NCBI GenBank assembly: GCA_003161045.1
Contig: PMPH01000139.1
Location: 1,114 to 51,686, forward strand
DNA length: 50,573 bases
Reading direction: 5' to 3'
Origin: Acidobacteriaceae bacterium
Lineage (GTDB): Bacteria; Acidobacteriota; Terriglobia; Terriglobales; Acidobacteriaceae
Shown here: positions 40,860-50,311 of the stretch, one piece after another
Position numbering within the stretch: the stretch's first letter is position 1
Layout of the letters: each line of letters starts with the position of its first letter
Program-made: the position numbers and the translations under genes
Notes under the pieces: generated by a model
What the model was told of the DNA's origin: nothing
The model's input: the letters and a program-made list of their open reading frames with translations, nothing else
Databases searched by the model: none

Positions 40860-42538
40860 TGCCAGCATCCGACATCCTGAACCCTACGACCGTGTGGGAA
40901 GAGGACATCGAGGACTCGATGACCCCCAACTACGGCTTCACCCGCAAGCGCACCAGCACCAAGCTGAACAAAAAAGCCGTGGGCGGTACGCCCTGGACGC
41001 GGGAAACGCAGAATACCGGCCACAGCTTCAATTTCAGTTGGCTGGCGCGCACCTGGGCCTGCGTGCAGCGGCTCAAGTGGTACGGAGAACAGTACGAAGA
41101 CGGATTCTTCACCATCATCGATTGGGATGGAGGCGGCCGGCAGTATGTGGGCCGGTTCACCACGGAAGTGATCCCGGTCGAGACCGGCAACGGCATGTGG
41201 GATGTGCAGAACGTCACCTTCGAGGAGATCCCGCAGCAGGCGATGCTCGAGTATCCCAGCGACTGGGCGCATGACGCGATCGCGTTCTTCATCACCAACG
41301 ATTTCAGCGACCAGAAGCTGGCGACCAGCGGGATCTGGGCCCAGACGGTGCGCGCGGCCGTCGCCGGCGCGCAAGGTACCGAGCATGTGAGCCTGAGCAC
41401 GGTGGGCACGGCCTACACCACCATGGACGACACTGGCATCGTGGGCGATTGGGCCTGCTACGAATATCGCGGCTACGGATTCCGGCTCTACATGTTGCAA
41501 GGCCCCGAGTTCGGCAGCGCGGACCTCTATATCGATGATGTGTTCGTCCAGACGCTCAATCTCTATGCGGCCACCGAAAAAGGGCCGCAGATAGTCTACG
41601 CGCAGCCCAGTATGCCGCTCGACATTCACCGCGTGAAAGTGGTCTGCGACGGGGCCAGCTTTTTGCCTCTTCCCGTTGTCAATACAGCTCCGGTGCTGCA
41701 AGACCTCGCCGGCACTCTTTCGGTAGCCCTGGCTTCAGACATTCTCGGTGGCACTCTGGCCATTACCAACGCACTTGGGGCTGTCACCAACCTCACCCTG
41801 GGGACGGCGGGAACCACGGACACCCTGGCGAACCTGGCCGCGACGCTCAATGCCGGCGGCTACGGCATCACGGCCACCGTCACTGGTGGCACCGCGATGA
41901 CCCTTACGGAGGCGCTGCTGGCGAATATCGTCGGTTCGAGTCTGACCGAAAAGACGACTCCGGGGAATGTGTTCGGGACACCCCCGGTTCTAGCGTCCCT
42001 CGCGGGCACCCTTTCGGTTGGCACTGCCAGTGATATTCTGGGCGGCTCTCTGGCCATCACTAATGCTGTGGGCGCCATCAGCAACCTGACCCTGGGAACT
42101 TCGGGCACCACCGACACTCTGGCGAATCTGGCCGCAACGATCAATGCCAGCGGCTACGGCATCACGGCCACGGTGACCGGCGGCACCGCGATGACCTTCG
42201 CGGAACCGCTGCTGGCGAATATCGTCGGTTCGAATCTCACCGACACCACGCCCGGCATTGACGGCACGCTTTCGCTGGGCGGTGGCTTGCTGGGTGGAAG
42301 CCTGACGATCACGGATGCAACCGGCGCAACTCACGCGGTCTCGCTCGGCGCGGCCGGGACCACGGACACCCTCGCCAATCTCGCAACCTATCTGAACGTG
42401 ACGAATGCGGCATGGGGCATCACGGCCACCATCACCGGTGGCACAGCGATGACCTTTGGGGGAACGAACTCGACCTGCAACGTCGTCGGCTCTTGCACCA
42501 CGGGAGTGAGCTGGTACGCCTTGGAGGTGATGCGATGA
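40859..42538 (+). CDS. distal tail protein with flagellin-IN-like triple repeat
   Basis: 559 residues. The N-terminal ~260 residues (NPTTVWEEDIEDSMTPNYGF, SFNFSWLARTWACVQRLKWY, FFTIIDWDGGGRQYVGRFTT) look like a distal-tail/baseplate protein. From about residue 285 three repeats follow, each with a LGG-(T/S)-L-(A/T)-IT-(N/D)-A start, GTTDTLANLAATLNAGGYGI and TATVTGGTAMT. The pattern recalls the flagellin hook-IN repeat. They probably form exposed beta domains that bind cells or host sugars. The last 4 bases overlap the next start. Confidence 0.65.
   Translation: MPASDILNPTTVWEEDIEDSMTPNYGFTRKRTSTKLNKKAVGGTPWTRETQNTGHSFNFSWLARTWACVQRLKWYGEQYEDGFFTIIDWDGGGRQYVGRFTTEVIPVETGNGMWDVQNVTFEEIPQQAMLEYPSDWAHDAIAFFITNDFSDQKLATSGIWAQTVRAAVAGAQGTEHVSLSTVGTAYTTMDDTGIVGDWACYEYRGYGFRLYMLQGPEFGSADLYIDDVFVQTLNLYAATEKGPQIVYAQPSMPLDIHRVKVVCDGASFLPLPVVNTAPVLQDLAGTLSVALASDILGGTLAITNALGAVTNLTLGTAGTTDTLANLAATLNAGGYGITATVTGGTAMTLTEALLANIVGSSLTEKTTPGNVFGTPPVLASLAGTLSVGTASDILGGSLAITNAVGAISNLTLGTSGTTDTLANLAATINASGYGITATVTGGTAMTFAEPLLANIVGSNLTDTTPGIDGTLSLGGGLLGGSLTITDATGATHAVSLGAAGTTDTLANLATYLNVTNAAWGITATITGGTAMTFGGTNSTCNVVGSCTTGVSWYALEVMR
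41695..42530 (+). repeat. three diverged tandem repeats of about 270 bp
   Basis: Units begin near 41695, 42000 and 42260 within the distal tail gene. The first two are nearly alike (CTGGCGAATATCGTCGGTTC occurs in both); the third is more diverged and lacks one strand. They keep the reading frame, and the similarity at DNA level suggests recent duplication of the first two. Confidence 0.7.
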
Positions 42539-43800
42539 TTTCGTATCCTCTCCCGCTGCTGGCCACCGGTGGCGCGCGTACCGGCATCGCTCCGGTGAAT
42601 CTGCTGGAAGTGCAGACGCTGGCTGGCGATATTCATCTTTGGTCTGACCGCCCAGTCGCCGCGCCTTCGGTGATCCTCGCGGCTCTGGCGAATGGCTTGA
42701 TGGTCCCATCGCCACCTTTTCCTGTTCCCGCCGGCCAGGGATTGGCGTGGGCTCTCCCGGCCTCGGTTTCGGTCGGATCAAGCGGAAGTGCGTCGGCCTC
42801 GTTCACGTCCACCAGCTCCGCTGAACTCACCATTCAAGAACAAGCTGGCAGCGGGATAGCCGGCACCGACTCGGCTTGGGCGATATGGAGCGGTTTTGAT
42901 TTGCCCTCTTGGGCAGCGATCCCAGAAACAGAGATTGTCGGCATCTACCCGGTGATCATTGCAAGTCCGTCTCCGTCTCCGTTTCCAGGCGAACTTTACT
43001 TAAGCTGCGGACCTGGCCTCACTCCTTTCGCGTTTGGCGGTTTCCGCACAAACCCCGCGCCTCCAGGAGGTGGTGGGATAGGCCCCGATGCGCTGCCCAT
43101 GGGTGTTTCTATTGGCTCCAGCCTCAGCGACCTCGACCGAATGGAAATTGGAGCGAATATCCTCTGCCAGGGAAGGACCCAAGAGCCGGTATGGTCGCTC
43201 TCCGTCTCCGCCGTCGGCTTCGCGATTTACTACAGGATTCCCGGCGCGGGTGGATCCTCCGGCTTTTCAGTCGCATGGTCGTCCTTGACTGGCCCAGTTA
43301 CGCACGATCCCTGGCTGCTGAGCGTGCCGCAGATCAGCTTTCACCGCTCGCTGCAGACCGATACGGGATCCTTCGTCGTGCAGAATCTGAGCGGCGATAC
43401 TCTCAGCCGCGACACGGAAAAGCTGTTGCGCGCCTCGGCCTTCGAGGGCGCGCTGTTCGTCTATCGCTTGTGGCAGGCGGATGCGGAAGCGGCCTGGATC
43501 GAAGTGCACGGGACTCTCTCCGTGGACGACGTGGGCGTTGACACCCTCACCTTCAAGGGCACACAACTGCTTAATCCATCGCAGGACGACACGCCGCTGG
43601 AGAATTATTGCGAAACCTGCCAATTGCAATGGGGTGGAATTCGCTGCGGGGCGTCGGGCTCGACCGAATGCAGCTACAGCTATCAGACCTGCCAGGTCAT
43701 CGAACGGATCATGGTGGTGATGAACGATTATGAGAAGAACTACGGCGAGACCCTCGCCAACACCGCTCTGAACGTCACCAATCGCCGGAGGCTGATCTAA
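42535..43800 (+). CDS. tail hub/baseplate protein (D3112 gp45-like, DUF2163-like end)
   Basis: 421 residues. The N-terminal part is Pro/Ser/Gly-rich and may be a beta domain of host-contact type (VSVGSSGSASASFTSTSS). From about 245 the fold changes (SVPQISFHRSLQTDTGSFVV, then LLRASAFEGALFVYRLWQAD) and it ends with ETCQLQWGGIRCG, ECSYSYQTC, the cysteine group found at the end of DUF2163 baseplate proteins. It joins the distal tail and the tip. The start overlaps the previous stop (ATGA). Confidence 0.65.
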   Translation: MISYPLPLLATGGARTGIAPVNLLEVQTLAGDIHLWSDRPVAAPSVILAALANGLMVPSPPFPVPAGQGLAWALPASVSVGSSGSASASFTSTSSAELTIQEQAGSGIAGTDSAWAIWSGFDLPSWAAIPETEIVGIYPVIIASPSPSPFPGELYLSCGPGLTPFAFGGFRTNPAPPGGGGIGPDALPMGVSIGSSLSDLDRMEIGANILCQGRTQEPVWSLSVSAVGFAIYYRIPGAGGSSGFSVAWSSLTGPVTHDPWLLSVPQISFHRSLQTDTGSFVVQNLSGDTLSRDTEKLLRASAFEGALFVYRLWQADAEAAWIEVHGTLSVDDVGVDTLTFKGTQLLNPSQDDTPLENYCETCQLQWGGIRCGASGSTECSYSYQTCQVIERIMVVMNDYEKNYGETLANTALNVTNRRRLI

Positions 43801-46800
43801 ATGGCGAATGCCTCCACCACTCAGACCAGTTCCGCCAGCGAGACCACTGGCACTCCGATTCCCCTGGCCTATGGCTACGCCTGGGCAACGGGCAAGCGCG
43901 CCGAATATTACCAGTTGCAGAACACTGGCAATTCGTCCAGGGACTATACCCGTGTGGGAATCTGGCTGCTGGGCCACGGTGAATGGGATGGCTGCACTGA
44001 GCTGTGGATCAATGACGTGCTGGCATTGGAAGGTGGTACCACGAGCACGACTTTTGGGCCATCCGCAACTCCGCAGGGCGGATTCGGCGGGCAGAACTGG
44101 GTGGCCGCAATAGATAGTGGCCCATCGATGGTTTTCAATTTCCACTCTGGATGCGATTCCACCATTGGAGCAGGTCTTACGCCAGTTTCCAGTGGCCCCG
44201 ATCAGGGCGTTGACGTGCTCTTCGCTCAATTCCCGGCCGCCATCAATCCTCTGGCCTATTCGCGCATCGCGTACTACGCCATCATGCGCAAGCAGCCGAT
44301 TCAGAACCAGACCAACAAGCACCAGAACGATCCGACACAATGGGGAGACATCGCTCCTATCGGCCTGTGGCGCACTCTGCGTTGCCGCCTTTTTGATGAC
44401 CAGGGCAACCAAACCGGCTACGCCTTTACCACCAATCCGGCCTGGCATTTAGTGGATGTCCTGCTGCGCCGCAAGCTGATGCCCGATTACGGCCTGGCGC
44501 TGAATATCGGCCCGGATGCGCTGACGATTCCGGTGCAGAACCGCTTCGACTGGGGCTCCATCTATACCGCCGCGCAGTACTTCGATGAGATCCTCGCCAA
44601 CGGCAACCGGCGCTTTCAGGGCAATTACGTTTTCAGCACTCAGACCACGCTGCAAGCCGTGCTCGAACAAATTCTGCTCTGCTGCCGGAGCTACACGATG
44701 GAGTATGCGGGCAAGATTTCGCTCAACTGCGATATGCCCCGCTCCAGCGTCTTTACCTTCAGCCGCTCCCACATCCTGCCGGGATCGTGGGGGGCCAGCG
44801 ATCAGACCTTGCACAAAAGCGGCAACCGCTACCTGGCCAATTATCGCGATCTGCTGGTGCCAGAGTGCAGCCAGATTGAATCGATCAGCTTCCCCAGCAA
44901 CACAAATCCGGTGGTTACCACCAAAGAGCCGCATCCGTTCAATAAGGCGGATCGCATCGCCATCGGTGGCACGAATACCGTTTTCGACAGCGAGTGGGTT
45001 GTACTGAGCGTCCCGGATGTCATCAACCCCGGAACTCCCGAAGAGGTCGATCCCACCATCTTCACGCTGACTTCCAAAGGATCGAATTATCCTGCTAGCG
45101 TGGGAGCGGTGGGCGGCTGCGGGCTGCTCTATTCACGCTTCAAGGAACGCACTCCGGAATTCTGGCACAAGACCAATATGCTCGCCCGCGGCGCGGTGGG
45201 CGCGGGCGTTCCCCGGTTGCGCAATAAGGTGAAACAGAGCCTCGATTTCGCCACCACAACTTTCGACCAGGCCAGCCGCCTCACTTGCTACGAAAGAGAT
45301 CGGCTGCTGGGTCTCGATCAAACTCCGTACATCACACCGCCCTGCGTCAAGCTGCGCACTTCCATGTTTGCCCGCGACGCCAGCGGAAATCTGGCCTGCG
45401 CGATTCGTCCGGGCGATCACGTCACCCTCGATGACACCACCAACTTCCAGTACGCCGGCGAATATGAAGTGCTGGAGCCGCTGACCGTCTATCCTCCCAG
45501 CGCGCAGGCCGCTGGCTCTGGCGGAGAAATTGCGCTCAAGCCCACGGAAAACAGCGGAGAAATAGAGTTTGCGCTCGGGCCTTACAACGAAGCGATCATG
45601 TACGACAGCAGCGACCCGGCGCAGGGAGGCTGGCCCAGCATCCCCGGCAGCTATCCGGGCAACGACGTCAATTACACCCAAATTCCCCTTGCCAATGGAG
45701 GTTCTTTCGTCTTCTTCACGGGCCAGTTGCCCAGCGGCCAGCAGTTCCAGCTCCCGTCATCCGGCTTTCCCCCCAACAATCTGCTCGCCTGGGCTTCGCC
45801 GGCTGGCGCCAGCATCGAGTACCACACTGCTCGCGTCGTCCAGATTTGCGCTGTCGCCGTGCCTTCTGCTCCCACTATGACTGTGGATGGCTTCGGACTT
45901 GTAATAACTCCCGGCGTGGCGATCCCGCGCCAGCTAACTTTGATTTACAACGACAACGAAGGACACACCTGGACCGGAGACGTCAATTACGCCGCCCTGA
46001 GCTGGCTGAGCAGGGATGTGACGACCTCCAGCAACGGCATGACCTGGCTCGAACTCACCCTTCCCGGCGGCGAAGTCATACTCTTTGGCCAAGGCGTCCT
46101 CGCGGATGAAGCCGCCATCGAACTTCCCGCCGGTTACTCCCAGTCCCAGGCTTTTGCCGTCTCTTACATCCATGACATGCCACTCCAAGGCAATAATATG
46201 TTTCTGGTGGGCAGCTATGTCGATGCGGACTTCGTCGTTCACCTCAATTGCTCCGACGATGCCGGGCATGTCTGGCACGGCAACTCCGCAGTGCTTGTCT
46301 TCGCCTGGAAAAACAACATGGGCACCGTCTCCACCCAGAGTCTCAGCGGCGGAAATTGGATGCAATGCACTTTGAGCACCGGGCAGATTTTCGGCGTTGG
46401 ATGCGCCAAGAACATGGCCAACGGCTCAACTTTGGTTTTGCCTGCCGCCGCCGGCGATGGATCAACCCTGGAAGCGATGGTCGGCTCCTGCGACGGAAAC
46501 TATGAGACTCCTTCGAACCACGCGCAGGGCGTTGGGTCTTGCTATCTCGACGCGGAAAACATCGTTCACATCACCTTCCAGGATGGATCAGGAGAAGTCT
46601 GGCCCGGTCAGGACGATATCTTCGCTCTCTATTGCAGCTCTGCGGCGGCCGCGCCGACTTTGGTTACCGTGACGCCCGCGACCGCCAGCGTAGCTGAAGG
46701 AGCGACGCAGCAGTTCACGGCCACCATCGCAAACAATGCTAACCCCAATGTCACCTGGAGTGTGGATGGCATCGCGGGGGGCAATGTAACGGTCGGAACG

Positions 46801-46956
46801 ATCAGCGCCGCCGGACTCTATACCACGCCCAGCGCCGCCGGGTCGCACTCCATCACGGCTACCAGCGTGGCTGAGACTACAGCCTCCGGCTCGGCCGCCG
46901 TGACTGTGTGGAGCGGCGATAGCTCTGGCGGCGGCTGGACCATCAACGGGAGCTAA
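43801..46956 (+). CDS. large tail tip protein with C-terminal Ig-like domain
   Basis: 1051 residues. The first ~600 (IPLAYGYAWATGKRAEYYQL, VFSTQTTLQAVLEQILLCCR, NYRDLLVPECSQIESISF, SLDFATTTFDQASRLTCYER) look like the TipJ-type central tail protein of lambdoid and D3112-like phages. The middle has repeated beta units (HTWTGDVNYAALSWLSR, HVWHGNSAVLVFAWKNN, EVWPGQDDIFALY). The C-terminal ~90 residues, starting VTVTPATASVAEGATQQFTA, form a group-2 Ig-like domain of a type abundant in Acidobacteriota. It is the likely tip complex and cell-contact protein. Confidence 0.75.
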   Translation: MANASTTQTSSASETTGTPIPLAYGYAWATGKRAEYYQLQNTGNSSRDYTRVGIWLLGHGEWDGCTELWINDVLALEGGTTSTTFGPSATPQGGFGGQNWVAAIDSGPSMVFNFHSGCDSTIGAGLTPVSSGPDQGVDVLFAQFPAAINPLAYSRIAYYAIMRKQPIQNQTNKHQNDPTQWGDIAPIGLWRTLRCRLFDDQGNQTGYAFTTNPAWHLVDVLLRRKLMPDYGLALNIGPDALTIPVQNRFDWGSIYTAAQYFDEILANGNRRFQGNYVFSTQTTLQAVLEQILLCCRSYTMEYAGKISLNCDMPRSSVFTFSRSHILPGSWGASDQTLHKSGNRYLANYRDLLVPECSQIESISFPSNTNPVVTTKEPHPFNKADRIAIGGTNTVFDSEWVVLSVPDVINPGTPEEVDPTIFTLTSKGSNYPASVGAVGGCGLLYSRFKERTPEFWHKTNMLARGAVGAGVPRLRNKVKQSLDFATTTFDQASRLTCYERDRLLGLDQTPYITPPCVKLRTSMFARDASGNLACAIRPGDHVTLDDTTNFQYAGEYEVLEPLTVYPPSAQAAGSGGEIALKPTENSGEIEFALGPYNEAIMYDSSDPAQGGWPSIPGSYPGNDVNYTQIPLANGGSFVFFTGQLPSGQQFQLPSSGFPPNNLLAWASPAGASIEYHTARVVQICAVAVPSAPTMTVDGFGLVITPGVAIPRQLTLIYNDNEGHTWTGDVNYAALSWLSRDVTTSSNGMTWLELTLPGGEVILFGQGVLADEAAIELPAGYSQSQAFAVSYIHDMPLQGNNMFLVGSYVDADFVVHLNCSDDAGHVWHGNSAVLVFAWKNNMGTVSTQSLSGGNWMQCTLSTGQIFGVGCAKNMANGSTLVLPAAAGDGSTLEAMVGSCDGNYETPSNHAQGVGSCYLDAENIVHITFQDGSGEVWPGQDDIFALYCSSAAAAPTLVTVTPATASVAEGATQQFTATIANNANPNVTWSVDGIAGGNVTVGTISAAGLYTTPSAAGSHSITATSVAETTASGSAAVTVWSGDSSGGGWTINGS

Positions 46957-46957
46957 G

Positions 46958-47482
46958 ATGCCGACACAGACGATCAATCTGAATAACACCACACCGGCCG
47001 CTCCCGCCGGCGCGCTCAATATAGAATGGCAGGCCGATCCGCCATCGCTCGACCCTTCGGTGTCGCGCAATGTTTCGGCTTATTTCTCGGCTTTTACCGG
47101 AGATACTGGCCCAGGGGGCACAATGGGCCTGGTGCCTGCGCCCCCGCCTGGCGCTGCCGCCGCGGGCAAACTGCTCAAAGCTGATGGCACCTGGTCTTTG
47201 ACACCCAGCGGCATGACCAACCCCATGACCACCCAGGGCGATTTGATCGTCGGTGGAGCAGCGGGAGCGCCCACGCGCCTGGCTGCTGGCACGGCCGGAC
47301 AGGTGCTCCAGGCCAACGGTGCGAGTGCCCTGCCAGGCTGGGTTACACCTAGCAGCGGCGGCGGCGGAGGCTCTTCTACCGCTCATTCGGAACCGTTGAC
47401 CGATGGCAACGGAAACCTTATCTTCGCCTCCACTCTACTCATGGGTGGCGACGTCATCATAGTGGTAGGAGTGGCAAATTGA
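46958..47482 (+). CDS. tail-fibre-like structural protein
   Basis: 174 residues, one base after the tip gene. Gly/Ala/Pro-rich segments include PPPGAAAAGKLLKADGTW and MTTQGDLIVGGAAGAPTRLA, then GTAGQVLQANG. The AGK-(L/F)-L-x-x-DGTW unit and the TQGDLIVGG unit are common in phage fibre proteins and mark short repeating fibre sections. A Gly-run hinge precedes a small C-terminal domain. Confidence 0.65.
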   Translation: MPTQTINLNNTTPAAPAGALNIEWQADPPSLDPSVSRNVSAYFSAFTGDTGPGGTMGLVPAPPPGAAAAGKLLKADGTWSLTPSGMTNPMTTQGDLIVGGAAGAPTRLAAGTAGQVLQANGASALPGWVTPSSGGGGGSSTAHSEPLTDGNGNLIFASTLLMGGDVIIVVGVAN

Positions 47483-47847
47483 GCACACTTTCCAGCGTCA
47501 TCCTCAAGGATGTCATCGCGAACCTTCCCGCCGCTGCTATTCCGGGACGGCTGTTTTTCTCCACTGACACGCCTGAAGTTTTGCGGGATAACGGCAGCAG
47601 TTGGGACACGGTCGTCACCGTCAATCCGGCAGCCACCTCGATCCTGGGCATCGTCGCCGTTGCTCCATCCTCTGGAGGCAATTTCACCGAGGCACATGGA
47701 TTGTCGGCCCCGCCGTCGGCGGCGCTGGTGATGATGACCTCTGACGGTGGTATCTGGTTCCAGTCGCCCGCGATGTTTGACGGCACGAATCTCTATTTAA
47801 CCGCCTCGGATGCAGGCATCACAGGCAGTGTAGTTTGCTTCAAATAA
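47479..47847 (+). CDS. small fibre/tail protein
   Basis: 122 residues from TTG 47479, which overlaps the previous stop (TTGA). The N-terminus reads IPGRLFFSTDTPEVLRDNGS then SWDTVV, the phage fibre element (G-x-x-(Y/F)-(Y/F)-x-T-D-x-x-x-x-x-R-x-N-G-x-x-W) often seen as a fibre base. The later part is beta-rich. A trimeric fibre component is likely. Confidence 0.6.
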   Translation: MSTLSSVILKDVIANLPAAAIPGRLFFSTDTPEVLRDNGSSWDTVVTVNPAATSILGIVAVAPSSGGNFTEAHGLSAPPSAALVMMTSDGGIWFQSPAMFDGTNLYLTASDAGITGSVVCFK

Positions 47848-47857
47848 GGAGATGATG

Positions 47858-50311
47858 GTGAAAAGACTGATTGCAGCTTTGATCGTGGTGGCGAGTACCT
47901 TTGTGGCACAAGCGCAGCAGCCTCAGACTCATACCGCGCCGATTTATCGCGCCAATGCGAAGTATGTGCAAGGTGTCGGGCCTGGCTACTGGCCCACGGC
48001 TGGCAGCGGTCTGACGCTGAACGTCGCGGCCGGGACCGCCTTCTGCTCGGGCAATGTCATCACCTATGCCGCCGGAACGCTCACCATGACGGCCAGCGCG
48101 ACCAATTACGTTTATCTGAATACCAGCTCCTCCTGCGTGCCAGCTGTAAAAACCACGGCCTTCACCGTGAGTGACATTCCCATCGCCACGGTGCCAGCGG
48201 GTAGCGCGGCCATCACAAGCATTGCCGATGACCGCACCATGTTCCAGCAGGGAGGGAGTGTCGGCTCGTCTCTCAGTGTTGATGGCACGGCCGTAAGCAC
48301 TCCCAATCTCGACAGCACGACTCCGGCGCCGGACAGCGGTTACACTCTGGGTAAATGGAAGCAGAGCGGCGGCAATATCAGCCTGGAAGTACCCAGCCCT
48401 GGAGCTGGTGGTGGGGTCCAGTACAACGCCTCCAACACCATCTATATGTGGACGGGGGACTCCCGGCTGCTGGATGATGCCCACAATCTTGGAGCCACGA
48501 TCACGGCCACGGCGGTCAATTGCAATGGCACGGTCTGCATTGTCACGGCGCCGAATTCTTATGTTGCTGGCCAGTGGATAGAGATATATGGCTCATTTTC
48601 GCCCAGCTTTCTTCCTATTGGGGCGGTGAGCACCGGGACGGGCTATGGCATTTATCAGGTCATCGCCACGGGGCTGAGTTCCAGCCAGTTCGAGTTTGCT
48701 TACACCGCAAACATCGGGACCGGTACAGGGGGCACCATCGAAGACGCCTCCTATTTGGTGCCTTTCTACACCGAGAATCTGCCGTACTTCAATGGCCACG
48801 GCACTCCGATGATCGAGTACTCGCCTACGGGTGGCATGACCATTCAGGCTGAGGCTGCGAATTACTCCACAATCTTTCATGCCTACAGTCCGGCGGTCAC
48901 CGGGCAGCCGGGGTTCTTTATCATCGAAGGCGGCATCAACGATCTGCAGGCTGACTGCGAATCGTACCCGACGTTACAGGGCCAAATTGCTTCTTTGTGG
49001 ACTCAAGCCCACACTGACGGCTGGACCGTCGTACAGACCACCATCCCCACTTTTGGCATTAATGAGAGCCTGTGCAGTGGCTGGTCTCCCAACGGCCTGA
49101 TGTTGGAGGCTTACAACGTCAATACCTGGGTGCTGTCGCAAGCCAAGTCTAGCGCCAATGCCAGCAGCGGTGCGTACTGGGACAAGATCGTAGATGTTGC
49201 CTCACTTGAGACCAACCAGTCCTTTGTGAACACTACAGGAGCCTTGGAGTACAGTCCTGCGGGCGTGGGCGTTTTTGCCAATGCCATGAACGAGGCTATG
49301 GGGGTACAAGGGGCCTCGATCTCGGCTTACCCAAATATCTTGGGTTTATTCGACTCTGGCGCCATCTTCACCCTGCCTGCTCTCTGGCTCAATTTCTGCG
49401 ATACGGCGACCTATACGATCTGCCCGCTTCAGATTGATGCGAACGAAAACCAAATCCACGTCAACAACGTGCAGATTTCGTCACTGGGTGCTTCCACCGC
49501 TCCGCTCTGCACCGGGACGGGCGGGTTGGTGACCAATTCAGGATGCGCGGCAGGAAGCCTAGCATCACAAGCTGCTGATACGATTATGATGAATGCCAGT
49601 GCTAGTTCTGCTGCTCCTTTGGCTGTGGCGCTGCCCACAGGTTGCACGAATGGGGTGAATTACTCCTCCAGCACCCATAGCTGGACGTGTGTTTCAGGCT
49701 CAGGAGGGGGAGGTGCTGGTGCACCGCAAATCCGGGGCTCAGGTATACAGACAAACTGGGCTTCTCCGTATACAGTGTCATTCCCCACGGGCACGATTGC
49801 AGGTGACTTTGCTGTTGTCCTCGTGGGAAACTCTTATCCTGTCAGCACCCCCTCTGGCTGGTCTGTCGCCGACGCCCCAACTGACACATATTTTAACGGC
49901 AATGTTTTCTACAAAACCTTGAACGCCTCCGACATTTCTGCGGGCAGTGTCACCCTCACATCGTCGGGAGCTAACCAAAGCAGCACAGCAATCATCACCT
50001 TTCAAGGAGCGACAGCAGGCATTCGAGAAACTGAATCCTTGTTAGCTGGGGAGGGTACAAGTGCGACTTCGGTGCTCCAAACGGCAACTGATTCCAGCAT
50101 CGCAGCAACAGACATAGCCATCTATTTTGGCTCAAATCGTGCTACATCAACTGATACTGTGAGCCTTGGAACGTTGCTGCAAACTGTCAATGGTGGCTGC
50201 CTCTACACTCAAACAGGGCTGGCGGCTGGGGTTCCTCTGCAACCCACGTTCTACTATTCCGCCAACGCCCTGGGATATTACCAGGCCACGGTGATCGTGA
50301 AAGGTGTTTGA
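47858..50311 (+). CDS. tail fibre/receptor-binding protein with signal peptide and SGNH-like domain
   Basis: 817 residues from GTG 47858, six bases after AAGGAG; ATGs at 47852 and 47855 are too close to that site. It begins with a Sec-like signal (MKRLIAALIVVASTFVAQAQ). A fibre-type domain (about 25-190) follows, then a possible SGNH hydrolase domain: block I YMWTGDSRLLDD (GDS about 200-202) and block III FIIEGGIND (about 354-362). At the block V position the sequence is ALEYSPAGVGVFAN, lacking the usual Asp/His. A beta-rich C-terminal domain (from about 650, WASPYTVSFPTGTIAGDF) ends it. It is the last gene of the late operon. Confidence 0.7.
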   Translation: MKRLIAALIVVASTFVAQAQQPQTHTAPIYRANAKYVQGVGPGYWPTAGSGLTLNVAAGTAFCSGNVITYAAGTLTMTASATNYVYLNTSSSCVPAVKTTAFTVSDIPIATVPAGSAAITSIADDRTMFQQGGSVGSSLSVDGTAVSTPNLDSTTPAPDSGYTLGKWKQSGGNISLEVPSPGAGGGVQYNASNTIYMWTGDSRLLDDAHNLGATITATAVNCNGTVCIVTAPNSYVAGQWIEIYGSFSPSFLPIGAVSTGTGYGIYQVIATGLSSSQFEFAYTANIGTGTGGTIEDASYLVPFYTENLPYFNGHGTPMIEYSPTGGMTIQAEAANYSTIFHAYSPAVTGQPGFFIIEGGINDLQADCESYPTLQGQIASLWTQAHTDGWTVVQTTIPTFGINESLCSGWSPNGLMLEAYNVNTWVLSQAKSSANASSGAYWDKIVDVASLETNQSFVNTTGALEYSPAGVGVFANAMNEAMGVQGASISAYPNILGLFDSGAIFTLPALWLNFCDTATYTICPLQIDANENQIHVNNVQISSLGASTAPLCTGTGGLVTNSGCAAGSLASQAADTIMMNASASSAAPLAVALPTGCTNGVNYSSSTHSWTCVSGSGGGGAGAPQIRGSGIQTNWASPYTVSFPTGTIAGDFAVVLVGNSYPVSTPSGWSVADAPTDTYFNGNVFYKTLNASDISAGSVTLTSSGANQSSTAIITFQGATAGIRETESLLAGEGTSATSVLQTATDSSIAATDIAIYFGSNRATSTDTVSLGTLLQTVNGGCLYTQTGLAAGVPLQPTFYYSANALGYYQATVIVKGV

